Of a stretch of 64,000 nucleotides of DNA, positions 1 to 12,400 are shown one piece after another. Within the stretch, counting starts at the first letter, position 1. The number at the start of each line of letters is the position of its first letter. The notes under the pieces were generated by a model. That model did no database searches, was not told the origin of the DNA, and worked only from the letters and a program-made list of their open reading frames with translations. Source of the stretch: Gonatopus flavifemur (Eukaryota > Arthropoda > Insecta > Hymenoptera > Dryinidae); assembly GCA_018340375.1 (NCBI GenBank), contig JAFFJZ010000001.1:47608001-47672000 (forward strand), given 5' to 3'. Both the position numbers and the translations under genes were made by a program.

Positions 1-779
1 AAAAATATGAATCAACATAAATAACAATTGATAACAATTTAGATAATTCTGTGTTGTGAAATTCATAATAAAGAATATAGGTATTTTAGAATTTATGTAT
101 TTAAAAGAAGTGATCTTTTCTAATAATAATAATAATGACTCTAATTTCGGTATAAGATCGGGGGCAGTAATACATACATATAATTGTTATGTAGTGTTTA
201 AGCGTTCAACAATGGAAGTTTTGAGGTTCCAATCGACTTTGAATTAACATTTTGATATTGTATCGTTGAGAAAAATGTGAGTAAATGTATTTAATTTATC
301 GTGATGCTTAAATGAAGTAGGTGAAGTGTGTGTGCGCTGGTACGCGTCGTATAAATCAGTTTCAGTTCTATGAAAAATCCAAAGGAAGAGTTGTGATTGA
401 AGGAATGTTCTATTAGGATGTAATACCCAAAGGAAAAAAAGGATAAAGGATAAAAATCGGTTTTTTAATCAAGTTTTCATTGTGAGTAATTTTGATTACT
501 TTAAAAAACTTGAAGGAAAGCACATGTTTTAAACGATACGATCCTTTGAATCAGTAACATAACCTATAATTCGGCAAGAAAACTTATTTTGTAAAAGAGT
601 TTTTTTTATGTAAGTAATTCAAGTGGGTGATAAACCTACTTAGAAATATAATTATTCGAATTTCACGCTTTTAGAATGTATAACGCAATTGATATAAATC
701 GACGATGATAGTTTCCCATTTTACAAGAATAAGTAATTTTTAATTGCAGAAAAAATTGTATACTTATTTAATTGCAGTA
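1..779 (+). promoter_or_regulatory. Hakai upstream region and probable 5' UTR
   Basis: There is no supported coding region here. The stretch is AT-rich, with a more GC-rich patch near 325-370 that contains GTATAAAT at about 348-355. Two acceptor-like TAATTGCAG motifs occur at about 741-749 and 769-777, the second ending three bases before the Hakai ATG. That fits a 5'-UTR intron but not a mapped start site. A short ORF at 56-247 has no recognisable features. Confidence 0.35.
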
Positions 780-2249
780 ATGGAGGAAGATGGCGGCAAA
801 AGAATGAGAGGTAGAGCTCGTGGTAGAGCCCGTGGCCGTGCCCGTGGTCGGGCTAGGGGTAGATCTAAGAAACAAGTGAAGGTAACGTACTTAAAGTTCA
901 TCTATGTTCTTTCGATTTAGGACGATCCTCTCGATTTCAGATAATCGAAAGCGATGAAGAAGAAACTCCCCAACCGGCGGAGGAAGCACCCACGGAAAGT
1001 GCGCATCTCCCGGCGGCGGATCCCGAGGAACCCAAACCTCCTCCTATACAAACACCATCTATAGAACAATTTGATTTAGAGGCAGATATATCGCAATTAG
1101 AAGCACCGACTTTCACTACCATTAATCGAGGCCCTCCAGAACCTATGCTACGCTTGAGATGGGATCATCGTGTGAATCTTATAGGAGAAAAAGTTTTAAA
1201 TCCCATGATACACTGCTGTGACAAATGTCTGAAACCCATTCTAATTTACGGTCGCATGGTTGGTATCGCGTTTTAATTCAAACTATATTCATAGCGGGTA
1301 CATTAATTTAATGATTCCAGATTCCTTGCAAACATGTTTTTTGTCTATCTTGCGCCAAGAGAGAGGACAAAGTGTGTCCACGATGTATGGAAAAAGTTTC
1401 TAGAGTAGAGCAAACGGGACTAGGCACAGTTTTCATGTGCACTCACGGAGGGACTAGATACGGGAATGCTGGTTGTAGACGCACATATCTTAGTCAACGA
1501 GATTTACAAGTATGTTTTATAATTATTTCAAGGATTTGTAGCAATTTATTAAATTCAATCATTTTAATTCTTTTTCATTTCCATAGGCGCATATTAATCA
1601 TCGACATATATCGGCGCCTCCGCAGCCGGTTCCAGGGATGCAAGTCGATCCACAGTACGTGCATCCTAAATCCGAGATAGAGGCCCAACTCACAAAAGTG
1701 CCATCAGTTCCGATACAAAACTCTCGAATAAAACCAGTTCAATCGCATATGCCACCAATCTTAGGAAACGATCCTAGAGTGAATTCAATGGTGAATCAAC
1801 AGACGGAACATAGACAGCAGCATAGATCGCAACAAATGTTATCTATGCAAAATTACTCTCAAAATTCTGTACCCCAAACACCCAGTAATACGACGATGCG
1901 CACTAATTTGATTACAGTACCGATTCAAGACACATCGATGACGAGTCACGATGTTCACTCGCAACAGAGTCATCATTATTACCCGCCTCCACCCCCTCCC
2001 CAAGTTAATTACGCAGGATATAACGTTGCACCTCAACAAACTCCGCAGTACTATTCCTCGGCCCAACATCCTGCTCAAGTCTCTTACGTATCGCCTCAAC
2101 CACAGCCGTATGTACCTTCATCTCCGGCCTCCATAAGATCGTGTCAAAGTGGGTACATGCAAGAGCCACCGTACGGACCTCCACCTCAACCACAACCACC
2201 TCCTCCGCAAACACAATGGTCGCAACATCAACAACAATTTTACAGATAA
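780..2249 (+). CDS. Hakai: Hakai (CBLL1-like) RING E3 ubiquitin ligase
   Basis: Spliced CDS with exons 780-881, 941-1258, 1321-1509 and 1587-2249; every junction is GT-AG and in phase 0, giving 423 residues. Residues 1-34 hold an [14 protein letters not shown] basic repeat. The RING finger is residues 127-162 (C127, C130, C143, H145, C148, C151, C159, C162). It is followed by the Hakai-specific C2H2-like HYB segment (C180, C192, H205, H210) with the family signature [17 protein letters not shown] split across the last intron. The C-terminal half is proline/glutamine-rich and looks disordered. Family knowledge: Hakai dimerises through the HYB region to bind phosphotyrosine targets such as E-cadherin, and in insects it is a stable subunit of the m6A mRNA methyltransferase complex. 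The ATG chosen is the only one before the basic repeat; an acceptor-like TTGCAG ends at 777, so a 5'-UTR intron is likely. Confidence 0.96.
1217..1386 (+). other. Hakai: RING finger of Hakai, split by intron 2
   Basis: This spans the codons for zinc ligands C127 to C162. The intron 1259-1320 falls between the second and third ligands, right after IYGRM and before IPCKHVFC. All eight ligands are present, so the ligase core looks functional. Confidence 0.9.
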
Positions 2250-4486
2250 AATATACATATTTTCTCCAAGTATGTATACTACAGAATTTGTACATTATAC
2301 CCTGTAATACATTTCTTAATAATGAGCAAGTAATCACAAACGTATCGACAGCCGTTTAGACGAACCATGGAAAAAACAAAAAGGAACGAAACAAAACAGT
2401 ACACAAAACCGTATGATATTTTGCACAAGCAAAGCGAATAAACAAATAAATTATTTTTGTTGTAAAATGCAATTGAATTATTCCCAAAATATTTTATATA
2501 ACTTTTTTTTTCTAAGTTACGTATTTTCTTTTTTATATCTATTTATATGGATGTTTCGAACAATCGATTGATTTTGGCTGCAAAGAGTGCTGCTCATGAC
2601 AAGAAACATTTGAAAACAACAACTAAGAGGGTTGTAAAAATGGGAATTGTTTGTAACATTTTAGAATCATTGAAATAAGTCAATTAAATGTAATTGAAAT
2701 AGAAATGTAATATTTTTTTTCTCTTTGTTTTCTTTTCTTCTTTTGATAAAACGCTTTTAATAAATTCATCTTTCTTTCTGCTTACTTTTACACACGTAAG
2801 TGGCATACAAAAAGATTAAAATAAATATAATTGTTGGTAGAATTTATATTGTACAGACTGCAACGATTGTAACGTATGTACAAAACTAATTATATATAAC
2901 ATGTACATATAATATTGTAATTATGCTTATTATTAGATACTTAAAATATACCTAATGGATTCAACAAATGCTTAATCTACATTTATTCGTTCATTCGTTT
3001 AATCATCCATTCATTCGTCGTTTCGGCTTTCAGCCATTCACTTTCTAACTTGAATTCCACACTTGCAGTAATAAATATCACCAGATTAATAAAACCTTTG
3101 TATAACGTACCAAAAGAATGTCCTCTAAACGCTAAGAGTGAAAGGCTAAAGATTATTTACAACAAACGCACACGTATATTCAATTTCATTTGTTATTATA
3201 CATAAAAATAGCTTTTCGATCTCGTTGATCACGCCCGATCAATGAGAATTCTTTTTAAATAGCTCTTGTTCCCTTCAAAAAACTACGTTGCATTTTCAAA
3301 TATTTTTATAACTCATTCAAGTTTTGCAGAATATATTTCTAGAAATGTTAAATTCTTTTGTAAGGAATATTAAAAAAGAGAAAACACATTGAAAGTTGAA
3401 TTTCAAATCACAGCCAAAACTTGTTGAAAGTTTGTTAGAAATAAATCCTGCTTTTCATCATTGAGCATGTTATAATTTTTAGGAAGACAAATATGAATCA
3501 TAACGCGATATGAGAAATAAAAGAAGCAGAAGCGTTTGAAACAGTTTTTCTATACTAATTTGAAAATTGACTTACGGTAATGAATGAGTTACCACAGTGT
3601 CCACAGTTACATTAAACATCACTGATTATTGAAAATTACAATTTGAATAGTTTCATACGATTTTATAATTCAATTTCAAAGCTACTTTCATTAGTATAAA
3701 ATTATTTACAAAACAATTACTTCTCTCATATTCTCTTTCTCTTTTACAACGAATTAGCATCTCATTTATAATTGTAAATTGTTTTTAAATTTCTGATCGA
3801 CAAAGTAATCTGGATTATATATAAATATCAACGTATGTCATTCTCGAGAAGAAAAAAACCAATTCGAAATCCCAATTGAATAATTTTTATTATTGAAAAA
3901 TAGTTCTTTTTAAGAACAGCAGATGATTTTCCGATAGCATTCTTATCGTTCAAGAAATCCTCTGGAGAGTGTATTCTTTTATTTCTTTTACCTACATTAT
4001 ATTAGAATGATATATGTTTTATTTTTTTCATTGACAATGCGAAAACTCATGATCCATTTCTTTTTACAAAGAATAATAAAAATTGTTGTCAGCTAAATCT
4101 CCCTACCGATCTTCTTAAATAAATAATTTTTTGAAATATTTACAAGCTGGTTCGATGGTTACTGTGTAAATGGAACGGTAAAAAAATTCTTCCCTGTAAC
4201 GAGGGAACAGCAAAAAGCAAATAAAAATTCTGAAGTACGAAATATTTGCATTCCATTCGAATGTTGTGTGATCGATCATCGAAAGAGAAAATCAATATGA
4301 AATGTAATATGTTTAATTTGAAACCTAATCAATAGATCCTTATACCTTTTGAGTTGTAAGAAAATAGTTTTTTAAATTCATTTACCTTACGGATGATTAT
4401 AAAATGTCTCAAAAGAAAGCTCTTTTCAAGAATTCCTTGAGACACGTACATACAAGAGTCTATTATAATCAGTCTGCTGGGGATAA
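2250..4486. other. Convergent 3' UTR / intergenic interval
   Basis: No gene is visible between the Hakai stop and the TMEM115 stop. Two overlapping AATAAA signals at 2437-2442 and 2445-2450 are good candidates for the Hakai poly(A) site. On the other strand, TTTATT motifs near 3978 and 4018 could serve TMEM115. I see no strong inverted repeats here, in contrast to everything after 6.6 kb. Confidence 0.5.
2437..2450 (+). terminator. Hakai polyadenylation signals
   Basis: Two AATAAA hexamers, three bases apart, lie about 190 bases past the Hakai stop codon and are followed by a T-rich run. This arrangement is typical of an insect poly(A) site, although the cleavage point is not mapped. Confidence 0.5.
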
Positions 4487-5798
4487 TCACGTGCTAGTGG
4501 AGGGATGATTGTGAATATTGACATTGATTTGTGGAATGAGAGGAGATGCGAGAGGTTTCGGAGAAGAGGACTCTGGTATTGGAATCGATACCGCAGGAGG
4601 AACTGGAGAATGTTTTTTACTTCGATCTTGCTGCCATGGTTTTGCATGATCTTTACTCAATCTCTCGCTCAGCGCTTTGAGCGCTATTTGTCTGCAAAAT
4701 AAGGGATAAACGAAATGTAATATAAATCCGAATATCGTTGCTATTTGAAATTTATAACAAACCTTCGTCTTTCGCTATCGTGAGGATCGATCCCAGGTAA
4801 ATTAATCACCAAACCGGGTGGGGCATTGGACATATCGAATCTCCTGACTACTTTTTTACACACGCCGATACGTACTAGAAATCCATATATGGTATTGCTA
4901 ACCACCGCTATAGGAGGTTGCAAAACATTTGGGAAAAAGCTAGAAGGGAATGTTGAAATATTTAATCACGTTTATTCGATTTTATACTACTCTATTTGAA
5001 TATTTTTACCTGGCAAAGGTGAAATTATCAGCCATATCGCCTCTGCTACCATTATTGTGTCTTTGGTAAAATCTTAGATACAGCCAAGAAACTAACACTC
5101 CACTGAGAAACATCGTCGGATGAGTGCCTTCTAGTACACCTACGAGTCTTAAAATTAATGAGATTATCCAAACCGATAAAGGTATATTTCTGTTAGTGAT
5201 TTTTCCAATAGGTGTTTTGATCAACACATGATCCGGCATGATTTGTTTGACAGCCACGGTAACACCTGTACATAATGATACAATATTGTTGGGTATTATA
5301 CATTCCGTTACAACAAATATTGAAACATTTGAGAGAGATACCTGCTATGTATCCAGTTAATCCATGAATATGTATATCAAATAATAAATCCGTGTCACTG
5401 GTACACAAATAAAGAAACAGATAAAACAATGCTGACAGAATGGCCACCCCAAAATTGACAATTGCAAAAAATGTCATCATTTCCATGGCACCCCATAATG
5501 GCTCGATCAATTTACCGCACAAGCCAACCGTGCTAATATCGACGCACACCTCCCAAAAATGGATTTCGAGGAAACAAAATGAAAAAGCAGTCCATATCCA
5601 AAATGCTGGGGGCAACAGATAACCTGGCGTAACACTCAACGTACGTATCGCTTCATCGGAGAATGATAAGAAATACGAGAAAAGCACTACGACACATATG
5701 AATTTCACACTCGTACTCGTATTTCCTAAAAGAGCAGCGAATTGCTGTCTCAAATACGGTAAATTTCTACCTAAACCTTTAATCGCTGCCATTTCCAT
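4487..5798 (-). CDS. TMEM115: TMEM115 homologue, Golgi rhomboid-like membrane protein
   Basis: Minus-strand spliced CDS with exons 5798-5342, 5265-5010, 4939-4763 and 4691-4487. Introns are 70-76 bp with GT-AG borders and the phases agree throughout, giving 364 residues (the human protein is about 350). Family hallmarks are visible in order: NTSTSVKF before the first membrane segment, TPGYLLPPAFWIWT, LIEPLWGA, DIHIHGLTGY, WLYLRFYQRH, GDMADNFTFASFFPNVLQP, then the cytosolic LPGIDPHDSERRR and QIALKALSERL. Several hydrophobic segments occupy the first two thirds; the last 70 residues are serine/proline-rich and cytosolic. Family knowledge: DUF1751 / TMEM115 proteins are rhomboid-like but catalytically inactive, sit in the Golgi and help retrograde transport with the COG complex. 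The start could equally be the second ATG at 5792, which gives MAAIKGLGRN. The gene converges on Hakai and diverges from the LIM gene. Confidence 0.95.
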
Positions 5799-6405
5799 CG
5801 AGGTAGGTAACCTTAACCTCTTCAAATTGGACAGCGATCTAAAAAGCAGGCACTTGTGCTGCTGCTGCTGCCTTCTCGTGCTTTTCTTTTTTTTTTTCTT
5901 TCACCTGATGCTTGTCAAGAATGGTGAAGAACGCTTGTCAATTGCCATACAAATGTTATGTTTTCACGACACCATACATGGAACAAAATTTTGGAAAATT
6001 GGTTATCGCGGATGGTAAGAATACCCTATATACCGTTGGAAATGACCACTAATACTGTTTATACTGGTTTATACCCTCTGCAGTTTTTCAAGATCGTAAC
6101 CTCAATAAATTGATTACACGTTCATTGATAGCTTCGGAACAACGATGGTTTAATGAAAAACGTCATAATTGTTGATTGATTCATCCATTTGGATGCAGCG
6201 AAATTTGTTAAACATGTCAAATGATATATCACAACGGTAAATACGTAAAGATATATGCATAATTACATTTCAACATAGTAATTATCTTTTATTTTGGTTT
6301 CAATGCGGGGAAAGATATCTCAAGGGGCAGCACGAGTTGAAATCAGCCATCGACTGTCCGGTTATTATCAATCAAACAACGAATGATAATAATTCCAAGA
6401 AATAA
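5799..6405. promoter_or_regulatory. Shared divergent upstream region of TMEM115 and the LIM gene
   Basis: The two start codons are about 600 bp apart and point away from each other. The interval holds a short CTG run (5857-5871, CAG on the TMEM115 strand, inside its likely 5' UTR), a long T tract, and a GC-richer patch just upstream of the LIM start (about 6305-6365). No convincing TATA box stands out. Whether the two genes share regulation is inference from spacing alone. Confidence 0.4.
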
Positions 6406-9400
6406 ATGCCTGGGATTTGTTCACGGTGTAATCGCGAAGTTTACTTCGCAGAAGAAAAACTGGCCCTTGGAAAAGTTTGGCATACGTTCTGTTTTTCTTG
6501 TCGTTAGTATTCGTTGTACCGATGTTGTATTTTCACAATTTACAAAGGATAAATTTGTTGTATTGTTTTTAATGGAATTACAAAGTCCTTCACGATCGAT
6601 CGAGCACTTTGAAAAAATCAATTTTTTACCGCCATTATTTTAATTCAAGAATCGACTTTCCTATTGGGTGGAGTGTATACTCGGATCGCTCGGCGGGAAT
6701 TTTGAAAACATGGGTACATATTTTGCATGTACACAGGTTGGCTGAGCTTGGTAGGGTATCGTAAGCCCTAAAATCATATGTCCGAATTTCAGAAGCTCCA
6801 AGTTGCATAACCCCGAATAGAAAATTATGAATTTTAGTATAAATCAATTATTAGACACTTTTATACAATTTAAAAGTGAAATGTGCTTCTGCTGATGGTT
6901 TATCGATGCTTTAAATCATATACAAGTATCTAATAATCGATTTATACTGAAATTCATCATTTTTTATTCGGGGTTATGCAAGTTCGGGCTTCTGAAAGTC
7001 GGGTATATGATTTTAGGGTTTACGATACTCTACCGCTGAGCTTGACGATTTTTTTTATTATCAATATTTCATTTATCATCTTGTTTCTGAGAATAGAAAT
7101 TTTCTCCTCCTCCTTCGAGAGGGGTCCCACACAGCATCACAGTTCCAGAAGATTTCTTGAAGAATTCATAAAGAACACAATCAGTTCTATCAGAATTCTT
7201 GTGGAACTGTGGTGCTGTGGGGGGTTACAATAGCGTACGTTAATCGAATTATTATTCATAAAACTTAATCAAATTAACTTTATCAAAGTAAATAGATATT
7301 TTTATGGTCCATCCTTGGAGGGGTGGATTTAAATCCATTGAATCTTGTTGATATTTGTCTTCCGTACAGGAAATTGTCGGAAATTGTTAGACAGTCGTTC
7401 GGTAACGACACGTCACGGAGAACTGTTCTGTTGGACCTGTTGTGCGCGCCTCTTCCCATTCAATTCCCAAAAACACGTGGAATCATCGAACAACGTGAAT
7501 TTGCAATCGAATATTCATTATCAAACCTCACCCAAATTTTCAACGGAATCAACGGTCGTTCCCGAGCGTGAATTTTCAGCGGATTTTGACTACTGTCGCG
7601 GAGATTCTAACGAGAACGACGATCGAAAGGATGATTCTTCAAAAAAATACTTGGGTCATGGCGATAGCAATGACATAAATGAAGAGAAAGAAATTTCTCG
7701 AAATCTAGAACATCGTTCTGCTCTTGAACAAGAGAACACATTTCCAAATAATTTCGGAGCGTTTAGTTCCGCCACGACTCTTCGTAATCAGTCGTCGAGG
7801 CCTATGAGTCCGATAAAATGCTGTGATCAAGAACGATTTCAAAGGTTTATATCTTATTTTTTTCCTGAAATGAAAACAGTCTCTTTCTTACAGCACAAAT
7901 GATTATTTTTTGTTCTAATTCGGTTTCTATAAAATATTAAATTTGGTAACTGAGCGTAAAACGACATCGTTTAAACGTATATTGACCCCGATAACACACG
8001 AAGAATTCTTTTTCGAAAACAAGAATAGAGTTCTTCAAGAACTCTTTTCGAACTAATGAATTCATAAAAAGTTCTGGAGGAGTTCAATGTTTGGGACATT
8101 AAATCTGCGAGAATGCTGAGGGTATTGTTTTAGTATTCTCAGAGAACTCGTTAATGTCCCAAACATTGAACTCCTTCAGAGCTCATGAAGAATTTTATTC
8201 TTGTTTTTGAAAAAGAATTCTTATCTGGGGAGTCATCTGGGGAGTATTGGATTTGTAAACATATAATTGAATTTGATTCTTTTTACGAAATTTTAATAGA
8301 CTTCACAACAGTGGATATATTCGTTTATTATATATTTCAGTGGAGAGAAATATTCTTCATTGCAATTAAGGAGAAATAATCACACGAAAATTCAACCATC
8401 TCCTGCACCAAGGATTAATAAGAACATATGTTCGAAAAATGAAAACACAGTTGCACGGGAACTGAGGTATTTAATAAGTTGTAGATTATTAGCATTTAAG
8501 AAGAGCATCCCCTGATAACACACGAAGAATTCATTTTCAAAAATAAGAATAGAATTCTTCAAGAACTCTTTTCGAACTAATGAATTCATAAAGAGCTCTG
8601 GAGGAGTTCAATGTTTTTGGGACATTAACGAGTTCTTTGGGAGTACTAAGACAATATTTCCAGCATTCTTTAAGAACTCGTTAATTTTCTAAACATTGAA
8701 CTCCTTCAGAGCTCCTCATGAATTCATTAGTTCGAAAAGAGCTCTTGAAGAATTCTTCGTATGTTATCTGGGTCGACTTTAGGGCTTTGTTTTTTTTTTC
8801 CTCAACTTGCGCACTCTTTATGATGTATTTTACTGATGAGTCAGGGAGGATAGAACCTTCACTACCCTATGAGACAGAGTAAACATTCCCTGATTTATCA
8901 ACCGCTGTTTCTCTTAAGGAGATACTGGAGTTGGTAACTCGCACTTTTGGTTAGAAAGTGACATGATTATAAGATGAAAAGAGAGGTTCCACATTGTCAC
9001 TTTCAGATAACATGTTTGCGCAAAGCGACGCATTTGGATGAAGTGTTGCATGCAATTTGCTGGCTGCTAAATTTTCCCAATAAAGAACGATACAAAACGA
9101 TACATTTTTTCTATAGTTTTCAATGAGGGTTCTGAATACGGAATTTACGAAGTTATATCGTTATTAAACGATAGAACTCTATCGTTCCTTATCGTTTTCT
9201 ATGAAAATTCAAAAAAATGTATGGGATTCTATCGTGAAATTCGTATAAGAAAAGTACCAGTTATTTGGAAAAATATATTCATGTGTTCCAGAATAAGTAG
9301 TACTTTTTCTGTACGAATTTCACGATAAAATCCCAATTCTATCGTTTAAAAACGATATAACTTCGTAAATTCCGTATTCAGAAACCTCATTGAAAAGTAT

Positions 9401-12400
9401 AGAAGAAATTTATCGTTTTGTATCGTTCTTTATGGGGACCATTTAGCAGGACATGCTCAGAAAACGACGCATCTGGATTAATTTCTAACGGGCTTTCCAC
9501 GGAAAAAAATTTGTAGCTGTATCAACTATCCACACAGCACTCGTTGTTTAAAAGATATCTTCATAAATAGTTTAGAACAATGCAAGAAGTTTTATGCAAC
9601 ACGAATACACATTTTTTAGAAGTCTTAAACTGTTCTCACTTTTAAAAGATATCTTCAAGGACGTTTTCAGGAACCTTTTAGAATTTTCTCAAAAATATCT
9701 TTCAGAAATTTCTAACAGGTTCATAGCTATTAAAGTTATCATAGCTAAATATTTTAGTGCCCCCAGAGCAGCTAATTTCTTTCCAACATTAGCTCAAATT
9801 CAGCTGATCAAGCTAAGGATTTTGCTGCAGCAGCTGAAATTTAGCTATAAGAGCTGAAAAAATGGCTGTCCATCTCACAGCTATGATCAATTTTTTCCGT
9901 GTCAAATGTTATCTGGGACTATTATCCCTTAAAGAGGATACCAGCGCCGTAATACTAACTAAATCCATTTTGACAAATTATTGCTTGATTTCCTATAAGA
10001 ACTGACTTTGAATTGTTTTATCAAGTTTTATTGTTTGCTTCCAAATAAACATGAGAGTGAAGCTAGCAGCCGAAAACTAGCAGCCGATCGATGTAACTTT
10101 TGGTAGAATTGTTTTATTCAATGTTCAAGCAGCCAAACTGTATGGTTGAAAGCCACTGAATCAATTTTTGATATGAAAGACATTAAAATCGATGTGGATC
10201 AAAAGTTAGCTTGCGGCTGCTACCCAGATAACACACGAAGAATTCTTTTTCAAGAGCAAACATATAATTCTTCAAGAACTCTTTGAACAAGCTCTTTGAG
10301 AATATCAGAAGTATTGTTTGAGTACTCTCGAAGAACTTCTTAATGTCCGACAGATTGAACTCCTCCAGAGTTCTATATGAATTCATTAGTTCGAAAAGAA
10401 TTCTTGAAGAGTTCTGTTCTTGCTCTTGAAAAAGGATTCTCCGTGTGTTATCTGGGTAGCTCCACTCTCATGAATAAACTGGCCAATACGAAATAACTAG
10501 CATTCCAGCAATAGTATTTCCTTGAGGATCTGTATTCTCTGAAGTCTTATGATTGTATTTCTTTCTAATCAATGATGCGAATGACCGGCAATCAAGTTGA
10601 GTTAAGGATTACGTTTAGAGATCATCACCCTGCTAAAAATGCCAAACAGAAAATCGTTTTCAGGCCTTGAACGGTTTCTTCTCCAAGTAATCCAGGCAAA
10701 AATTGACAAACTGTCCACCCGATTTGCTCCGGAATCATTGAATTGTAACATCATGTTAAAAGTTGACAGGAAAATTTTCGTAATTCTTTTTCAGTGCAGT
10801 TTGTGAATTCCCAACAGAACAGTCCCAAAAAATTGCTGTCAGTTTTTAATAGGATATTCCAATTTGGTAATGCCACACAAAATCTGGTAGAAAGTTTGTC
10901 AATTTTCGCCTGGATTCCCTGGGAAATAAACTGTTCAAAACCTGACAACAATTTTTCGCTTGTTTCTGCCTGAACTACTTTTAAATAGGATAGCCTTGTG
11001 ATTTAGAATTGCGGATTGAAATCAGCCTAGTTTTGTAACGAATACGTTCCAGTTATAATACGCACTATAATACTCATGGTTTGGATACCAGTAAATCCTG
11101 ATGGAACTTCTAAGCAGGGTGTTCACGAGTCCTTGAATTCTAACAGAATTATATGGAAGAAAAAGAAATTTACCTAGATAGCAATTTAGCCTTGCTGCAA
11201 TATTGTCAGGCAAGCCTTGTTGCGACAAGTTTGATATCCCAGATAACACAAGAAATTCTCCAAGAGTTTCTGAAGAACTCGGCATTTGTAAAAAGCATTC
11301 TTCAAGAATTACGCCAAGGATTCGTTAATGTCTCATTGATAGAACTCTTGAGGAGCTCGGTTCATTAGTTGACAGGAGTCGTTGCGAACTCTTGGAATGA
11401 ATGACTAAAGAATTCTCGCGGACCTCATGTGTTTATTATCTATCAAAATCATTTGAAAACATTAGGTATATGTGGATAATTATTGAATGATTGATTCATC
11501 TCTTCTTATAGGTTTATCAAGTTTTTATTTATCCAACTGATCATTAAATTAATGGAACATACTGAAATTCAAACACACATAGTGAAAATATAACTTACCA
11601 AATCGGTCATACTAATCATTGAAATTTTTTTCCAGTATGAATGAATGCCACACTGTTTGGATTATACACGAGTGGGAAACAGAATTTATATAATTAGTTT
11701 TTTTCTCTCTCAATATCACTAATTACATATTTCTTTATTTTATGGACTTTAACTAATTCGTAGGAAGTTCTTCTCTAGCAGGGACAGAGCTTCGTGAGAG
11801 TTCTAACATATACGGACATTAAAGAATCCTCCAAGTAATCTAAAAGTGTTATTTCAATACTCTCATAGAACACCCAAGGCATTTATTACAGAGCTGTAAA
11901 TTGATTCTTTTAGAATTCAAAGAACTCTTTGAAAATTCGTCAAGACTTTGAAAAAATAATTCTTTCAGAATTGAGTTCCAGAACTCTTTTGAAACGGCTC
12001 ACGAACTATTGTGTTATCTGGGATAAGCCTCCTAGGTGACACACGACAAGGGTATGAGCTTACAAAACGCTTGCAGCAGAGTTGTAGCACCCTTACACTG
12101 ACAAGGTTCTCAATACCCGAAAGGAACATGAAGCTTCAATAAACGTTCAGATTAAATCTGTATAGATCGGGCCAAAGGTTCATCAGAGTTAACTTTTAGA
12201 ATTACAAACGTTTGATAAAGGTTCTACGAACGTTGAAATGTCCGTGTCGAATTACTTTCAGGAAACATAGATGAAACATTCGTTGAAAGTTCATAGAAGG
12301 TTTGATGAAGCTTCACAAAAATATCTATGCTTGTATTAATTTATGTTCATCAATGAATTGATTATTCATATAAAAGTTGATATCAGTATAGATATTTTTA

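Larger units (their letters stand above)
6418..7440 (+). other. LIM domain 1, split by intron 1
   Basis: Zinc ligands are C5, C8, H26 and C29 (first finger) and C32, C35, C53 and C56 (second finger). Intron 1 (6503-7369) enters directly after C32. The X17 spacer lengths in both fingers are canonical, so the domain should fold. Confidence 0.88.

Noticed and set aside
5193..5825. Upstream start at 5825 for TMEM115
   Set aside because: That codon is TTG. The first ATG codons in frame are at 5798 and 5792 and give the expected N terminus.
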